Part shown: piece after piece, positions 5,697 to 12,456 of the stretch
How the letters are laid out: every line of letters starts with the position of its first letter
How positions within the stretch are numbered: the stretch's first letter is position 1
NCBI GenBank assembly: GCA_030672485.1
Contig: DAOVGH010000040.1
Coordinates: forward strand, 1-12,524
Source of the DNA: Desulfobacterales bacterium
GTDB taxonomy: Bacteria > Desulfobacterota > DSM-4660 > Desulfatiglandales > B25-G16
DNA length: 12,524 nt
Direction: 5' to 3'
The notes under the pieces: generated by a model
Told to the model about the DNA's origin: nothing
The model's input: the letters and a program-made list of their open reading frames with translations, nothing else
The model's database searches: none
Made by a program: the position numbers and the translations under genes

Positions 5697-6590
5697 CAAC
5701 TTCCTGTTAATAATATATCTTGCCAGATCCCTTAAAGGTTCTGCCCTTTCATCAAATCTATCGAGAGCCTCCAGTGCACGGTCAACTATCGCGGTTTGAA
5801 TGTGTTTTGACTCAGCGATTCCAAAGATAGAGGGATAGGTAATCTTTCCCCTCACCTTATCACCGCCTATCTCCTTACCCATAACATCCCTGTTCCCCTC
5901 TACATTGAGGACATCATCGGCAATCTGAAAGGCCAGCCCTGTGTGTTGCCCATATGTGTTAATAGATTGTATCTCCTCCTCGTTGCCTCCTGCCAGCACC
6001 GTTCCTGCTGTGACGGAGGCGGCTATCAGGGCCCCGGTCTTGTGTGTATGAATATATTCCACTACAGTAGGATCTGGATCCTTGCCCTCGTAAGTGATAT
6101 CTGCCACCTGTCCCCCGACCATACCTGTGTAGCCAGCGGCTGAGGAAATTAAGTCAATCACCCTGAGCAGCGCTTTTCTCTCAACCTTTTTCTCTAACCC
6201 GTGGCGTGCCATCAGGTTGAATGCCAGGGTCAGCAGACCATCTCCGGCCAGGAGGGCTACTGCCTCCCCGAATACCTTATGGTTGGTGGGCTTACCCCTC
6301 CTGAAATCATCATTATCCAAGGCCGGAAGATCGTCGTGAATGAGGGAGTAGGAATGAATGAGCTCGAGTGCACAGGCGACAGGCAAGACACCATCGGCAG
6401 ATCCTCCGACTGCCTCCGCACCAGCTATGCACAGGACCGGCCTGATCCTCTTTCCTCCGGCAAATAGGGTGTAATTCATTGCCGTGATAACATCACTCGC
6501 CAGACCGGATGGTTCGGGCATCAATTCCTCTAATGCCTTGTCCATGAGGATTTTTCTTTCCTCAAGGTAATCTTCAATCCTCTTTGACAC
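5694..6590 (-). CDS. ispA: Short-chain polyprenyl diphosphate synthase (farnesyl/geranylgeranyl type)
   Basis: A 298-residue trans-prenyltransferase that joins isopentenyl diphosphate to allylic diphosphates, giving FPP or GGPP for quinones, undecaprenyl carrier and similar products. Seen: GGKRIRP (45-51), first Asp-rich motif DDLPALD (86-92) with the two-residue insertion of bacterial FPP synthases, the chain-length region HSYSLIH (79-85) identical in pattern to E. coli IspA (Tyr five residues before the motif), Lys184-Thr185, and the second Asp-rich region FQIADDVLNVEG (221-232). The last Asp of that DDxxD motif is Asn229, a variant I recall from other delta-proteobacterial homologues. The start is GTG at 6590, supported by GGAG 7 nt upstream and by the 17-bp overlap with xseB, which suggests translational coupling. 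Confidence 0.94.
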   Translation of the reverse strand: MSKRIEDYLEERKILMDKALEELMPEPSGLASDVITAMNYTLFAGGKRIRPVLCIAGAEAVGGSADGVLPVACALELIHSYSLIHDDLPALDNDDFRRGKPTNHKVFGEAVALLAGDGLLTLAFNLMARHGLEKKVERKALLRVIDLISSAAGYTGMVGGQVADITYEGKDPDPTVVEYIHTHKTGALIAASVTAGTVLAGGNEEEIQSINTYGQHTGLAFQIADDVLNVEGNRDVMGKEIGGDKVRGKITYPSIFGIAESKHIQTAIVDRALEALDRFDERAEPLRDLARYIINRKL

Positions 6591-6819
6591 CTTCAGTCTC
6601 CTCGGCCTCGAATGGTTCTTTCTTACTGCCGCCTTCGTCTTTGACCAGGATGGAGACCCTTTTTTCTGCCTCTTCTAATTTGTTAAAGCAGTACCTTGAT
6701 AAGGCTACGCCCTCCTCAAAGATCCCAAGTGATTCTTCGAGGGGTAGATCGCCGCTCTCCAGGCGCTTTACAATATCCTCCAGTTCCCTCATTGCATCTT
6801 CGAATTTTTTCTCTTTCAT
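6574..6819 (-). CDS. xseB: Exodeoxyribonuclease VII small subunit
   Basis: An 81-residue, highly charged, helical protein of normal family length. XseB binds the large subunit XseA to form exonuclease VII, which degrades single-stranded DNA from both ends to short oligonucleotides. Seen: FEDAMRELEDIVKRLESGDL (6-25), the family core, then PLEESLGIFEEGVALSRYC and the KLEEAEKRV helix (47-55); the acidic tail is variable in the family. ATG at 6819 has GGAG 5 nt upstream. The start overlaps the stop of the peptidase gene as TAATG, and the 3' end overlaps ispA by 17 bp, so it lies in the middle of a coupled operon with its partner xseA two genes upstream. Confidence 0.94.
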   Translation of the reverse strand: MKEKKFEDAMRELEDIVKRLESGDLPLEESLGIFEEGVALSRYCFNKLEEAEKRVSILVKDEGGSKKEPFEAEETEGVKED

Positions 6820-7751
6820 TATCTCTCCAATCTCCTGCTTAGCTCGATGAGGTTTGTGGGGTTCACTCTACTCCCATTAAGCCTGATACCAAAGTGGAGA
6901 TGGGGTCCGCTTGCCCGCCCCGTGAAACCAGAAAGCCCCAGGATGGCCCCTTTTTCGACCAACTCACCGACCTGCACTGAAACTTGGCTGAGATGAAAGT
7001 ACATACTCTGGATATCTCCCCCGTGATCAATAAACACACTCAGACCGCTGAAGAAGTGATCTGCCACCAGTGCCACTATCCCCCTGTTGGTGGCCACAAC
7101 CGGAGTGCCTTCTGCTGCCTTGAGATCAACACCTGAATGTGGGGACCTTTCCATGTCATTGAGGATGGTCCTACAACCGAAAGGGCTTACAATCCTGCCT
7201 GCCACTGGCCTTATCCACGTTCCCCTCCAGACTGGATGTTCAGCAGACCGCATGAAAGTCTCCCTCACCTTCCTGGATTCCTCCCTTACCCTTCTCAATG
7301 TAGGGGGATCAAGTTCAACCATTTCTTTCGGGAGGGTCAAATGCCTGATACCATGATCCTTTGAAAGTACACTGATTGTTTTTGCGTATGGATTACCGTC
7401 ATCGGAAAGGCCAATTTGAAGTTCATAACTTCCTGGCCTTGTAGTCAAATCTGCCCCGATAAAGCCCGAGCAAATCTCATGTTTCTTATCGGTGACCAAA
7501 CGAATCTTTTTCCCCATCCAGATTACCCTGGGCTCAGCGTCCCCTCTTTTCTGTATGGTTAGGAGGGCCACTTCACCCTGCCCGAGCTTGGATGGTGTTA
7601 CGGTAATATGAAGTACAGATGAAGGGGATGCGTCAACGGGCGATGGGAAGAAAATGGATAAAAGTGCCAAAAGGAAATAAATTTTTCCAATCGATACAGA
7701 TTTTAAGAAGAAGATTTCGGGGTAGTAGCGGATATTCATAGTGTAATTCAC
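6819..7751 (-). CDS. M23 family metallopeptidase, exported or membrane-anchored
   Basis: A 310-residue protein with an N-terminal hydrophobic segment (about 23-40, IGKIYFLLALLSIFFPSPVDA) that acts as signal peptide or anchor, an Ig-like beta domain (about 46-130, starting VTPSKLGQGE), a short helical linker (about 148-168) and a C-terminal LytM/M23 domain (about 180-305). All zinc and catalytic residues are present: His205 and Asp209 in HSGVDL, His253 in MYFHLS, and His284-Leu-His286 in GPHLHFG, so it is predicted to be an active endopeptidase cutting peptidoglycan cross-links in the periplasm. The GTG start at 7751 overlaps the xseA stop as GTGA; an ATG four codons on (7739) is an equally good start, and neither has a well-spaced ribosome binding site. 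Its place between the two exonuclease VII genes is, as I recall, conserved in delta-proteobacteria. Confidence 0.9.
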   Translation of the reverse strand: MNYTMNIRYYPEIFFLKSVSIGKIYFLLALLSIFFPSPVDASPSSVLHITVTPSKLGQGEVALLTIQKRGDAEPRVIWMGKKIRLVTDKKHEICSGFIGADLTTRPGSYELQIGLSDDGNPYAKTISVLSKDHGIRHLTLPKEMVELDPPTLRRVREESRKVRETFMRSAEHPVWRGTWIRPVAGRIVSPFGCRTILNDMERSPHSGVDLKAAEGTPVVATNRGIVALVADHFFSGLSVFIDHGGDIQSMYFHLSQVSVQVGELVEKGAILGLSGFTGRASGPHLHFGIRLNGSRVNPTNLIELSRRLER

Positions 7752-9127
7752 TCTCCCGGATCAGTCCTTTTTACCAGGGACTCGATAGTTCCCCTGGCAA
7801 GGACAATGCTGATCTCATCGCCAGTTTTTACCTGTGTGGAATCCTTAATGATATTGAGCTCAGGTAGCTTCCTGGTGATACTGTAACCTCTTTTCAAGAT
7901 AGAGAGCGGACTTAGTGAATCCAGCCTATCCCGAATGGAACACGTATCCCCCTTTTTTCTATCGAGATAAAGAGTGAAGGCTTGGGTAAGGGAGTGGTTT
8001 TGGAAGGCCAGCTCCTGAGATAGCATTTCAATACTGTGTGAGGGACTATTCAACACAAGTGTTTCACTGACTGCCTTGAGGTGTTTTAGATTATCATCAA
8101 TGCAGGTTTTTCCGGTTTTGAGCAAGCGGTTGTATATTTCGTCAAGCCTGAGCCAGGTATCAGCAAGATTGCGTCTTGGATCCCTTATCCGAGAAGAAAG
8201 TCCTTTTGCCCTATCCCGGATCCTATCCACAATGCCATGTATGGCTATCTCGAGCCTGGAGGAGAGACTTCTGAGGTTTCTCTCAAGGGTTTCTTGCTCC
8301 CGGACAACGAGTTCAGCAGCACCTGATGGGGTTGGTGCCCTGAGATCTGCTGCCAGATCAGAGATGGTGAGGTCCACCTCATGACCAACCGCGGAGACAA
8401 CAGGGATTAGTGAGCGCCTTATTGCATATGCTACCTCTTCCTGGTTAAAGGGCCACAGGTCTTCCAAAGAACCACCACCCCGTGTCAAGACAATAACATC
8501 AACATCCAACTCCCTGTTTACGATGTCAAGGGCCTCTACAATATCACCTGCTGCCTCATCTCCCTGGACCCGAACCGGGACTATGGTAACATCCAAGTTG
8601 GGCATTCTTCGATGGGAAATCCGTAGGAAGTCTCTTATTGCTGCACCGGTAGGTGATGTGATTACGGCAATCCTTTTTGGCAGAAAGGCGATAGGCCTTT
8701 TCTTGTCCTCATCAAACACCCCCTCAAGGGAGAGCTTCTTCTTGACCTGTTCGAATGCAGCCGCAAGGGCGCCCACACCCAGGGGTTCCAGATAATCAAG
8801 GATAATCTGATATTCTCCCCTGGGTTCATATACACTTATTCTGCCCCTGGCAACGACCTTCATCCCATCTTCCGGCATGAATTTTAGATAACGTGCCTGC
8901 ATTTTAAACATAACTGCCTTGATCTGGGCATTTTCGTCCTTGAGGCTCATGTAATAGTGACCAGAGGAAGGAGAGGCGAAATTTGAAATTTCCGCTTCTA
9001 ACCAAACAAAATCAAACCCTTCCTCAAGGAGGGATCTTATTTCGGCAGTCAGGGCACTGACCGTGTAGATCCTTGGCGGTTGAAAGGGTAAGTCCATGGC
9101 CCTCGTTTCTCGTTGCCGGTTGCTCAT
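7748..9127 (-). CDS. xseA: Exodeoxyribonuclease VII large subunit
   Basis: The catalytic subunit of exonuclease VII, a single-strand DNA exonuclease that works with XseB. With the start at ATG 9127 it has 459 residues, close to E. coli XseA. Seen: N-terminal OB-fold (about 20-115) with YTVSALTAEIRSLLEE and VWLEAEISNF, then the nuclease domain with ITSPTGAAIRD (156-166), VLTRGGGSLEDLWPFN (213-228), and AVGHEVDLTISDLAADLRAP (246-265). The residues known to matter in E. coli (Asp155, Arg205, His238, Asp241) correspond to Asp166, Arg216, His249 and Asp252, a constant offset of 11. The start is uncertain: GTG 9169 directly abuts the asnS stop but lacks a ribosome binding site; ATG 9127 has AAGGAGG about 14 nt upstream; ATG 9097 is where homology begins. 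Confidence 0.95.
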   Translation of the reverse strand: MSNRQRETRAMDLPFQPPRIYTVSALTAEIRSLLEEGFDFVWLEAEISNFASPSSGHYYMSLKDENAQIKAVMFKMQARYLKFMPEDGMKVVARGRISVYEPRGEYQIILDYLEPLGVGALAAAFEQVKKKLSLEGVFDEDKKRPIAFLPKRIAVITSPTGAAIRDFLRISHRRMPNLDVTIVPVRVQGDEAAGDIVEALDIVNRELDVDVIVLTRGGGSLEDLWPFNQEEVAYAIRRSLIPVVSAVGHEVDLTISDLAADLRAPTPSGAAELVVREQETLERNLRSLSSRLEIAIHGIVDRIRDRAKGLSSRIRDPRRNLADTWLRLDEIYNRLLKTGKTCIDDNLKHLKAVSETLVLNSPSHSIEMLSQELAFQNHSLTQAFTLYLDRKKGDTCSIRDRLDSLSPLSILKRGYSITRKLPELNIIKDSTQVKTGDEISIVLARGTIESLVKRTDPGE

Positions 9128-9169
9128 TGCACGTTTTTGTCCCTCCTTTGGTGTTTCAGTAACCGGCAC

Positions 9170-10564
9170 TTAAAAGTCAAGATTCTTGGGTGTTCTGGGA
9201 AAAGGGATCACATCCCTGATATTGGAAAGCCCGGTTACAAACTGGATGAGGCGCTCAAAACCAAGACCAAAACCAGAATGGACAACTGTACCATACTTTC
9301 TGAGGTCCAGGTACCACCAGTAATCAGCTGGGTCCAGGTTCATCTCTTTTATCCTGTTCAGCAAGGTTTCGTAATCATCTTCCCTCTGACTGCCTCCAAT
9401 GATTTCGCCGACATCTGGGAGAAGAACATCCATGGCCTTTACTGTCCTGCCATCCTTATTTACCTTCATGTAAAAGGGTTTTATCTCCTTTGGATAATCG
9501 GTTACTACCACGGGCCTTTTGAACACAACCTCACACAGGTACCGCTCGTGTTCCGACTGGATGTCTTTTCCCCACTCCACAGGAAATTCGAACCCCTCCG
9601 TAACCTTGGATAGTATCTTTATTGCCTCTGTATAGGTAAGACGCACAAAGGAGCTGGTAATAATATCATCTATCGTGGCTATAAGATCTTTACCAACAAA
9701 ACGATTGAAGAAACCCATATCATCTTTGCAGTTTTTCAGGGCATAGGCAAGGATACTTTTGACCAATTCCTCTGCCAGGTCTATGTTCCCCTTGAGATCG
9801 CAGAATGCCATCTCAGGCTCTACCATCCAGAACTCTGCTAAGTGCCTGTAAGTGTTGGAATCCTCCGCCCTAAAGGTTGGACCAAAGGTATACACGCTAC
9901 CTAAGGCAAGGGCGTAGACCTCTGCCTCTAATTGCCCGCTGACCGTCAAACTGGCTGGTTTGCCAAAGAAATCCTCCCTAAAATCAACCTCACCATCCTC
10001 GTTCCTAAGGCTTTGGAGATCAAGGGTAGTAACCTTGAACATATCACCGGCACCCTCACAGTTACTACCGGTAATGATCGGGGAATGCAGATATATAAAA
10101 GCCCTTTCCTGAAAAAAGGTGTGGATGGCATAGGTCATAGCATTCCTGATCCTGGCCACTGCCCCGAAGGTATTCGTCCTTGGCCTTAAATGGGCTATTG
10201 TTCTGAGATATTCAAAGGAGTGCTTCTTTTTTTGTAGTGGATATGTGTCGGGATCAGCCCATCCAATGGCCTTTACATCGGTGCCCTGAATCTCAACCCT
10301 TTGCCCCTTGCCCGGTGATTCAACCAGGACCCCGTTAACCATGACCGAGCAGCCGGTTGTCAATTTCAGGATCTCCTTGGTGTAATTAGCCAATTTGTCT
10401 TCAGCTATTACCTGAATATTCTTGATGGTCGAGCCGTCATTTATCTCAAGAAAGGAGAAGCCTCCTTTTGAGTCTCTCTTGGTTCTTACCCAACCCATGA
10501 TGGTTACTTCTGATCCAAAATCAGCTGATTCCAGGAGCTCTGCTATTTTTCTTCTTCTCATCAT
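9170..10564 (-). CDS. asnS: Asparaginyl-tRNA synthetase
   Basis: A 464-residue class IIb aminoacyl-tRNA synthetase that charges tRNA-Asn directly with asparagine. An OB-fold anticodon-binding domain (about 18-105, VTIMGWVRTKRDSKGGFSF) precedes the catalytic domain. The segment SNCEGAGDMFKVTTLDL (167-183) is characteristic of AsnRS as opposed to AspRS. Motif 2 is FGPTFRAEDSNTYRHLAEFW (227-246) with the FRAE signature at 231-234, and motif 3 is GFGLGFERL (431-439); both are complete. Two successive ATG codons (10564 and 10561) are possible starts with GAGG right next to the first. The stop codon directly abuts the longest xseA frame, so asnS heads the tight gene run. An organism with AsnRS need not rely on the GatCAB transamidation route for Asn, but this cannot be judged from the window. 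Confidence 0.96.
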   Translation of the reverse strand: MMRRRKIAELLESADFGSEVTIMGWVRTKRDSKGGFSFLEINDGSTIKNIQVIAEDKLANYTKEILKLTTGCSVMVNGVLVESPGKGQRVEIQGTDVKAIGWADPDTYPLQKKKHSFEYLRTIAHLRPRTNTFGAVARIRNAMTYAIHTFFQERAFIYLHSPIITGSNCEGAGDMFKVTTLDLQSLRNEDGEVDFREDFFGKPASLTVSGQLEAEVYALALGSVYTFGPTFRAEDSNTYRHLAEFWMVEPEMAFCDLKGNIDLAEELVKSILAYALKNCKDDMGFFNRFVGKDLIATIDDIITSSFVRLTYTEAIKILSKVTEGFEFPVEWGKDIQSEHERYLCEVVFKRPVVVTDYPKEIKPFYMKVNKDGRTVKAMDVLLPDVGEIIGGSQREDDYETLLNRIKEMNLDPADYWWYLDLRKYGTVVHSGFGLGFERLIQFVTGLSNIRDVIPFPRTPKNLDF

Positions 10565-10592
10565 CCTCAGATAGATTTTTCATAGGTGTTCG

Positions 10593-10767
10593 CCGCAGAG
10601 ACGCAGAGATCGCTGAGTTTTAGTTATTTTTTGCTTTCCGCTGACCCCAGAGGAATAGGCTTCGCATTCCACAGGGCAGGGAAGGCGGAAAGCAAAAAGA
10701 CTCAGATCTATGGGAGGTAGAAAACCTTGCAAAATCATTTATCTCTGCGTCCTCTGCGTCTCTGCGG
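10593..10767. repeat. Three-tier nested palindromic element between serC and asnS
   Basis: The outer arm CCGCAGAGACGCAGAGAT (10593-10610) is the inverse of 10741-10767, which carries the same sequence with one extra 9-nt unit. The middle arm TTTTTGCTTTCCGC (10628-10641) pairs perfectly, 14 bp, with GCGGAAAGCAAAAA (10685-10698), with CTGAG/CTCAG (10613-10617 and 10701-10705) just outside it. The inner arm GGAAT (10652-10656) pairs with ATTCC (10666-10670) around AGGCTTCGC. It fills the serC-asnS gap almost completely. No gene lies inside. CGCAGAGA-type repeats are, from memory, widely scattered between genes in many bacteria. Confidence 0.8.
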
Positions 10768-10774
10768 TGAGCAG

Positions 10775-11857
10775 TTATAATTTTTCTTCAAATTCATTCA
10801 TAAATTCAACAAGACTTCTTACACTATCTATAGTGACAGCATTATATAGGGAGGCTCGACAGCCGCCTATAGATCGGTGCGCTTTAAGGCCATGGAGTCC
10901 ATTACTTGTGGCCTCACTCAGAAACCTTTGCTCTAATTCTTCATCGGGCAAGCGGAAGGTAACATTCATCATTGAACGGCTTTTGAGCTCTGCTATACCC
11001 TGGTAAATCTCGCCGTTGTCTACGGCCTCATAGATCAATGAGGCCTTTTCCTCATTTATTCGCTCCATCTCTTCCAACCCCCCTATGGTTTCCTCGAGCC
11101 ACGTAAGCACGAGATCTATGACATAAATGGCGAATGTTGGAGGGGTATTAAACAGCGATTTACTATCTCTAGCGGTTGTGTACTTGAGCATGGTTGGCAG
11201 GTTATCCGGAACCCTTTCTAGCATATCCTCCCTTATTATTACCATGGCTACCCCTGCTGGGCCTAGATTTTTCTGGGCACCTGCGTATATCAGTCCAAAT
11301 GGTTTTACATCAATGGGACGGCTCATAAAATCAGAAGACATATCTGAGATCAGGGGAACACCTTCTTCATCGGGAAATTGCTGCCACTGGGTTCCTACTA
11401 TGGTGTTGTTAGAGGTAAAGTGGAGATAAGACGCTTGTCTGTCCACTGTATAATCGGTGGGGAGATAGGAAAAACCCTTATCCTCTGACGTAGCAATGAT
11501 CCTCACATCTTTTCCTTGAATCTGGGCCTCTTTGATGGCCTTTATAGACCAGACGCCAGTATTTATGTAGTTCACCGGTCTACCGGGAAGGGCAAGATTC
11601 ATGGGAATCATACAGAATTGAAGGCTTGCACCCCCCTGAATAAAGAGCACATGGTAGTCATCGTTTAATTGGAGCAATCGTCTTGCCCTGCCAAGGGCAT
11701 CATTGATAACCTCCTCGAATAAAGGCGAGCGATGACTTATCTCAGTTATTGACATGCCTGAGCCCTGGAAATTAAGAAAATTCTCCCTTATCTCTTCTAA
11801 AACCGGCAATGGCAATGCTGCGGGACCTGCATTAAAATTGTGGACCCTTTTTTCCAT
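10775..11857 (-). CDS. serC: Phosphoserine aminotransferase
   Basis: A 360-residue PLP enzyme of the class V aminotransferase fold that converts 3-phosphohydroxypyruvate and glutamate to phosphoserine and 2-oxoglutarate in serine synthesis; it also serves in the E. coli type pyridoxal pathway. Seen: the diagnostic N-terminus RVHNFNAGPAALPLPVLEEI (4-23), SHRSPLFEEV (41-50), phosphate-binding GGAS (75-78), the PLP lysine Lys196 in YAGAQKNLGP (191-200), and the C-terminal KAHRSIGGCRASLYNA, which holds the substrate-binding His-Arg. Length is normal. ATG 11857 is fixed by the family N-terminus, although the bases upstream (AAAAAAAGAACTTATA) give only a weak ribosome binding site. It reads toward asnS across the nested repeat; no other serine gene is in the window. 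Confidence 0.96.
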   Translation of the reverse strand: MEKRVHNFNAGPAALPLPVLEEIRENFLNFQGSGMSITEISHRSPLFEEVINDALGRARRLLQLNDDYHVLFIQGGASLQFCMIPMNLALPGRPVNYINTGVWSIKAIKEAQIQGKDVRIIATSEDKGFSYLPTDYTVDRQASYLHFTSNNTIVGTQWQQFPDEEGVPLISDMSSDFMSRPIDVKPFGLIYAGAQKNLGPAGVAMVIIREDMLERVPDNLPTMLKYTTARDSKSLFNTPPTFAIYVIDLVLTWLEETIGGLEEMERINEEKASLIYEAVDNGEIYQGIAELKSRSMMNVTFRLPDEELEQRFLSEATSNGLHGLKAHRSIGGCRASLYNAVTIDSVRSLVEFMNEFEEKL

Positions 11858-11955
11858 TATAAGTTCTTTTTTTACCCCTATTATCTCTCCAACGCTAATA
11901 CCAAAAGATGCCTTCTTTTTATATCTACCCTAAAATAAAGATGCTTTGCCCTAAC
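11858..11955 (-). other. serC upstream region with spaced direct repeat
   Basis: AAAGATGC occurs at 11904-11911 and 11937-11944, 33 bp apart, about three helix turns on the same face, which could be a paired regulator site. A -10-like TATAAA lies near 11918-11924 on the minus strand, but I find no convincing -35 box. The weak evidence allows no firm promoter call. Confidence 0.25.
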
Positions 11956-12079
11956 CTTAGTCCTTCGATTAATAAGTTCGATTACGAACTTATTTACTCA
12001 GGACTTAGTGCTGAGTGAGCAATTGCTCCATCCTAACTCGTTAAAATACGTCACTGTATTTGCGAATCGAAGCACTTAG
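11956..12079. repeat. Multi-stem inverted-repeat element upstream of serC
   Basis: The outer arms CTTAGTCCTTCGATT (11956-11970) and AATCGAAGCACTTAG (12065-12079) are inverse at 13 of 15 positions. Inside are a perfect 10-bp stem AATAAGTTCG/CGAACTTATT with a 4-nt loop (11971-11994), a 6-bp stem ACTCAG/CTGAGT (11996-12001 and 12011-12016), a 12-bp perfect palindrome GAGCAATTGCTC (12017-12028), and a 6-bp stem AAATAC/GTATTT (12044-12061). An alternative pairing joins CTTAGTCCT with AGGACTTAG (12000-12008). The density of stems exceeds chance and suggests a mobile palindromic element or a structured RNA. Confidence 0.7.
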
Positions 12080-12280
12080 ACCTTCATCGATAGCAATCTT
12101 TATAAGCGCGGGGTTCATAACTATTAGGAAGATATAATAATTTGAAATAATATGCCAAGCAAAAAAAGATCTATAGGCGTTCTCCCTTTTACCCACCAAT
12201 AGTGATTCCCTGAAATGGGATATATCATGAATCACCGATCTTAAAGAAATCTTAACCCAATCGTAATCAGAGCGTAACAA
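12041..12280 (-). CDS. Doubtful small ORF or gene remnant, 79 aa
   Basis: The frame starts at TTG 12280 without a ribosome binding site and is open upstream only to about 12313. The translation has a plausible protein look: a charged part (SDYDWVKISLRSVIHD), then a hydrophobic stretch (about 44-62, IISNYYIFLIVMNPALIKI) that could span a membrane. The last 13 residues (from LSASIRKYSDVF to the stop) are encoded by the outer arm of the repeat element at 11956-12079, so even if coding it would be a truncated remnant. I do not recognise a family. More likely a chance frame than a gene. Confidence 0.2.
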   Translation of the reverse strand: MLRSDYDWVKISLRSVIHDISHFRESLLVGKRENAYRSFFAWHIISNYYIFLIVMNPALIKIAIDEGLSASIRKYSDVF

Positions 12281-12333
12281 AAGTTCGATATATGTAATTT
12301 CAGGTTGGCTAAATTAAGTAGGGTCTTGAGGTA

Positions 12334-12378
12334 AGAAAAAGGCTATCAGGGAGCCGGCAAGCACAAAACCTGATAGCC
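12334..12378 (-). terminator. Intrinsic terminator
   Basis: On the minus strand GGCTATCAGG (12378-12369) and CCTGATAGCC (12350-12341) form a perfect 10-bp stem with an 18-nt loop, followed at once by TTTTTCTT. This is the best intrinsic terminator in the window. It ends leftward transcription, either of the candidate small RNA or of a gene to the right of the window. Confidence 0.75.
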
Positions 12379-12421
12379 CCTGAACATACCAAAGGGGCTT
12401 ACCACCCCTTTTGTATGCTAA
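12334..12421 (-). ncRNA. Candidate small RNA gene with two adjacent hairpins, about 88 nt
   Basis: On the minus strand a promoter (12456-12428) predicts a start near 12421. The transcript would fold at once into stem 1 (12385-12397 with 12405-12417, 12 of 13 pairs, 7-nt loop), then, after 6 nt, stem 2 (12341-12350 with 12369-12378, 10 perfect pairs, 18-nt loop) followed by a run of U residues. There is no room for a protein: all three minus-strand frames have stops just upstream of or within it. Compact hairpins plus intrinsic terminator plus promoter at the right spacing is the layout of bacterial small RNAs. I do not recognise the family. The alternative is the double-hairpin terminator of a gene beyond the window. 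Confidence 0.4.
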
Positions 12422-12427
12422 AAATTC

Positions 12428-12456
12428 ATTTTACCAGAGACCCTTCCAAAAAACAA
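12428..12456 (-). promoter_or_regulatory. Putative promoter of the candidate small RNA
   Basis: On the minus strand TTGTTT (12456-12451) precedes TAAAAT (12433-12428, five of six -10 matches) with a spacer of exactly 17 nt. The -35 box is only half consensus. The predicted start falls at the base of the first hairpin. Confidence 0.4.

Noticed and set aside
9113..9613. A 166-codon plus-strand frame opposite the 3' part of asnS and the start of xseA
   Set aside because: It spans two well-supported genes on the other strand, has no ribosome binding site and no recognisable domain.
10593..10767. A CRISPR array reading of the repeated CGCAGAGA and other intergenic repeats
   Set aside because: The units are inverted or directly abutting, with no regular spacers and no cas genes.
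12017..12079. A tRNA-like reading of the segment containing TTCGATT
   Set aside because: The stems do not form a cloverleaf, and there is no acceptor stem or anticodon arm of the right size.
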